NCBI GenBank assembly: GCA_945902775.1
Contig: CAMDMY010000020.1
Coordinates: forward strand, 1-41,882
From: Chryseobacterium gleum
GTDB lineage: Bacteria; Bacteroidota; Bacteroidia; Flavobacteriales_D; Crocinitomicaceae
Reading direction: 5' to 3'
Length of the DNA stretch: 41,882 nucleotides
Shown: one piece after another, positions 41,533 to 41,882 of the stretch
How the letters are laid out: every line of letters starts with the position of its first letter
Position numbering within the stretch: the first letter of the stretch is position 1
Program-made: the position numbers and the translations under genes
Notes under the pieces: model-generated
The model's database searches: none
Told to the model about the DNA's origin: nothing
The model's input: only the letters and a program-made list of their open reading frames with translations

Positions 41533-41882
41533 ATGCAAGCAACAAAAATTAGAGTTACAAAGGTTTTTACTTTTGATATGGCACATGCATTATTTGGATA
41601 TGATGGTCCGTGTAAAAATATTCATGGGCATACGTATCGTTTAAGCGTGACATTAATCGGAGAACAAGTTCTGGAAGAAAACAATCCTAAACAAGGAATG
41701 GTGATTGACTTTACGGACTTTAAGAAAATTGTCAAAGAAAATGTAATCGATGTTTTTGATCATACGTTGGTTTTAAAAGCAGATACTCCACATGCTAAAA
41801 TTCAAGGATTAACAGATAATTTTGAACGCGTGATTTATTCAGAGTATCAACCTTCTTGCGAAAATCTTATGTTAGATATGGT
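41533..41882 (+). CDS. 6-carboxytetrahydropterin synthase / PTPS family (QueD-like), 3' partial
   Basis: The frame starts at the ATG at 41533 (MQATKIRVTKVFTFDMAHAL) and is still open at the window end after 116 codons. It has the zinc-binding histidines of the pyruvoyl-tetrahydropterin synthase fold: FDMAHAL and NIHGHTYRL, with the cysteine in GPCKNIHGH and the DFTDFKKIV, FDHTLVL and CENLMLDM blocks. In most bacteria this family makes 6-carboxytetrahydropterin for queuosine synthesis. The window is cut before the end, and no other queuosine gene is visible, so QueD is the likeliest but not a proven assignment. Confidence 0.88.
   Translation, partial: MQATKIRVTKVFTFDMAHALFGYDGPCKNIHGHTYRLSVTLIGEQVLEENNPKQGMVIDFTDFKKIVKENVIDVFDHTLVLKADTPHAKIQGLTDNFERVIYSEYQPSCENLMLDM

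Overview
The window looks like chromosomal DNA from a low-GC member of the Bacteroidota, most likely order Flavobacteriales (possibly a Crocinitomicaceae/Fluviicola-like genus; that rank is an inference). Reasons: a type IX secretion C-terminal sorting domain protein, the long insertion-containing form of IspG, an exported MsrB-MsrA fusion, a DUF4175/ATP-binding/YbeY/MnmG cluster, homogentisate catabolism, few Shine-Dalgarno sequences, and many start regions preceded by the Bacteroidota -7 element TAnnTTTG about 20 bases before the ATG. No phage, insertion sequence or CRISPR array was seen.

Layout. 1-2940: three-gene MacAB-like export operon (adaptor cut by the window edge, permease, ATPase). 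2943-6239: lipoprotein amidohydrolase and aspS on the minus strand. 6305-8746: orphan HigA-like antitoxin, then an msrBA fusion and a class D beta-lactamase in one minus-strand unit flanked by degenerate CACAGAG repeats. 8880-12043: probable five-gene minus-strand operon (desaturase, MmcQ/YjbR, S4/Hsp15-like, CDP-alcohol phosphatidyltransferase, DUF1697). 12223-14151: ispG, followed by a frameshifted GIY-YIG gene. 14839-21022: mnmG and the DUF4175/anti-sigma-like ATPase/YbeY operon. A perfect 16-bp parS site overlaps the last codons of ybeY and a second, two-mismatch parS lies just beyond mnmG. 21291-25277: gltX, folB, tRNA-Cys and two exported MORN-repeat paralogues.

25396-26151 is an orphan LytTR response regulator. 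Next to it is a gene-free, extremely AT-rich stretch of about 700 bp with a consensus DnaA box and several near boxes, which together with the parS sites is a candidate replication origin. 26862-34117 has accessory character: an intact AAA+/DUF4143 ATPase, a GNAT acetyltransferase, an XRE regulator, a T9SS adhesin-like protein, a KilA-N protein, an unknown protein, and a second DUF4143-type protein whose Walker A, Walker B and nuclease-like residues are all altered. This region is rich in direct-repeat operators, palindromes and a structured repeat with covarying hairpins. 34228-41882 returns to metabolism: M1 aminopeptidase lipoprotein, biotin carboxyl carrier protein, hmgA-hpd tyrosine catabolism behind a Crp/Fnr-like palindrome, a second desaturase, and a 6-carboxytetrahydropterin synthase-family gene cut by the window end.

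The most promising unusual items are the parS pair plus candidate oriC, the intact/degenerate DUF4143 ATPase pair (each behind helically phased repeats), the covarying hairpin repeat, and hexanucleotide AGRYTR arrays that begin at or just after the stop codons of three unrelated genes.
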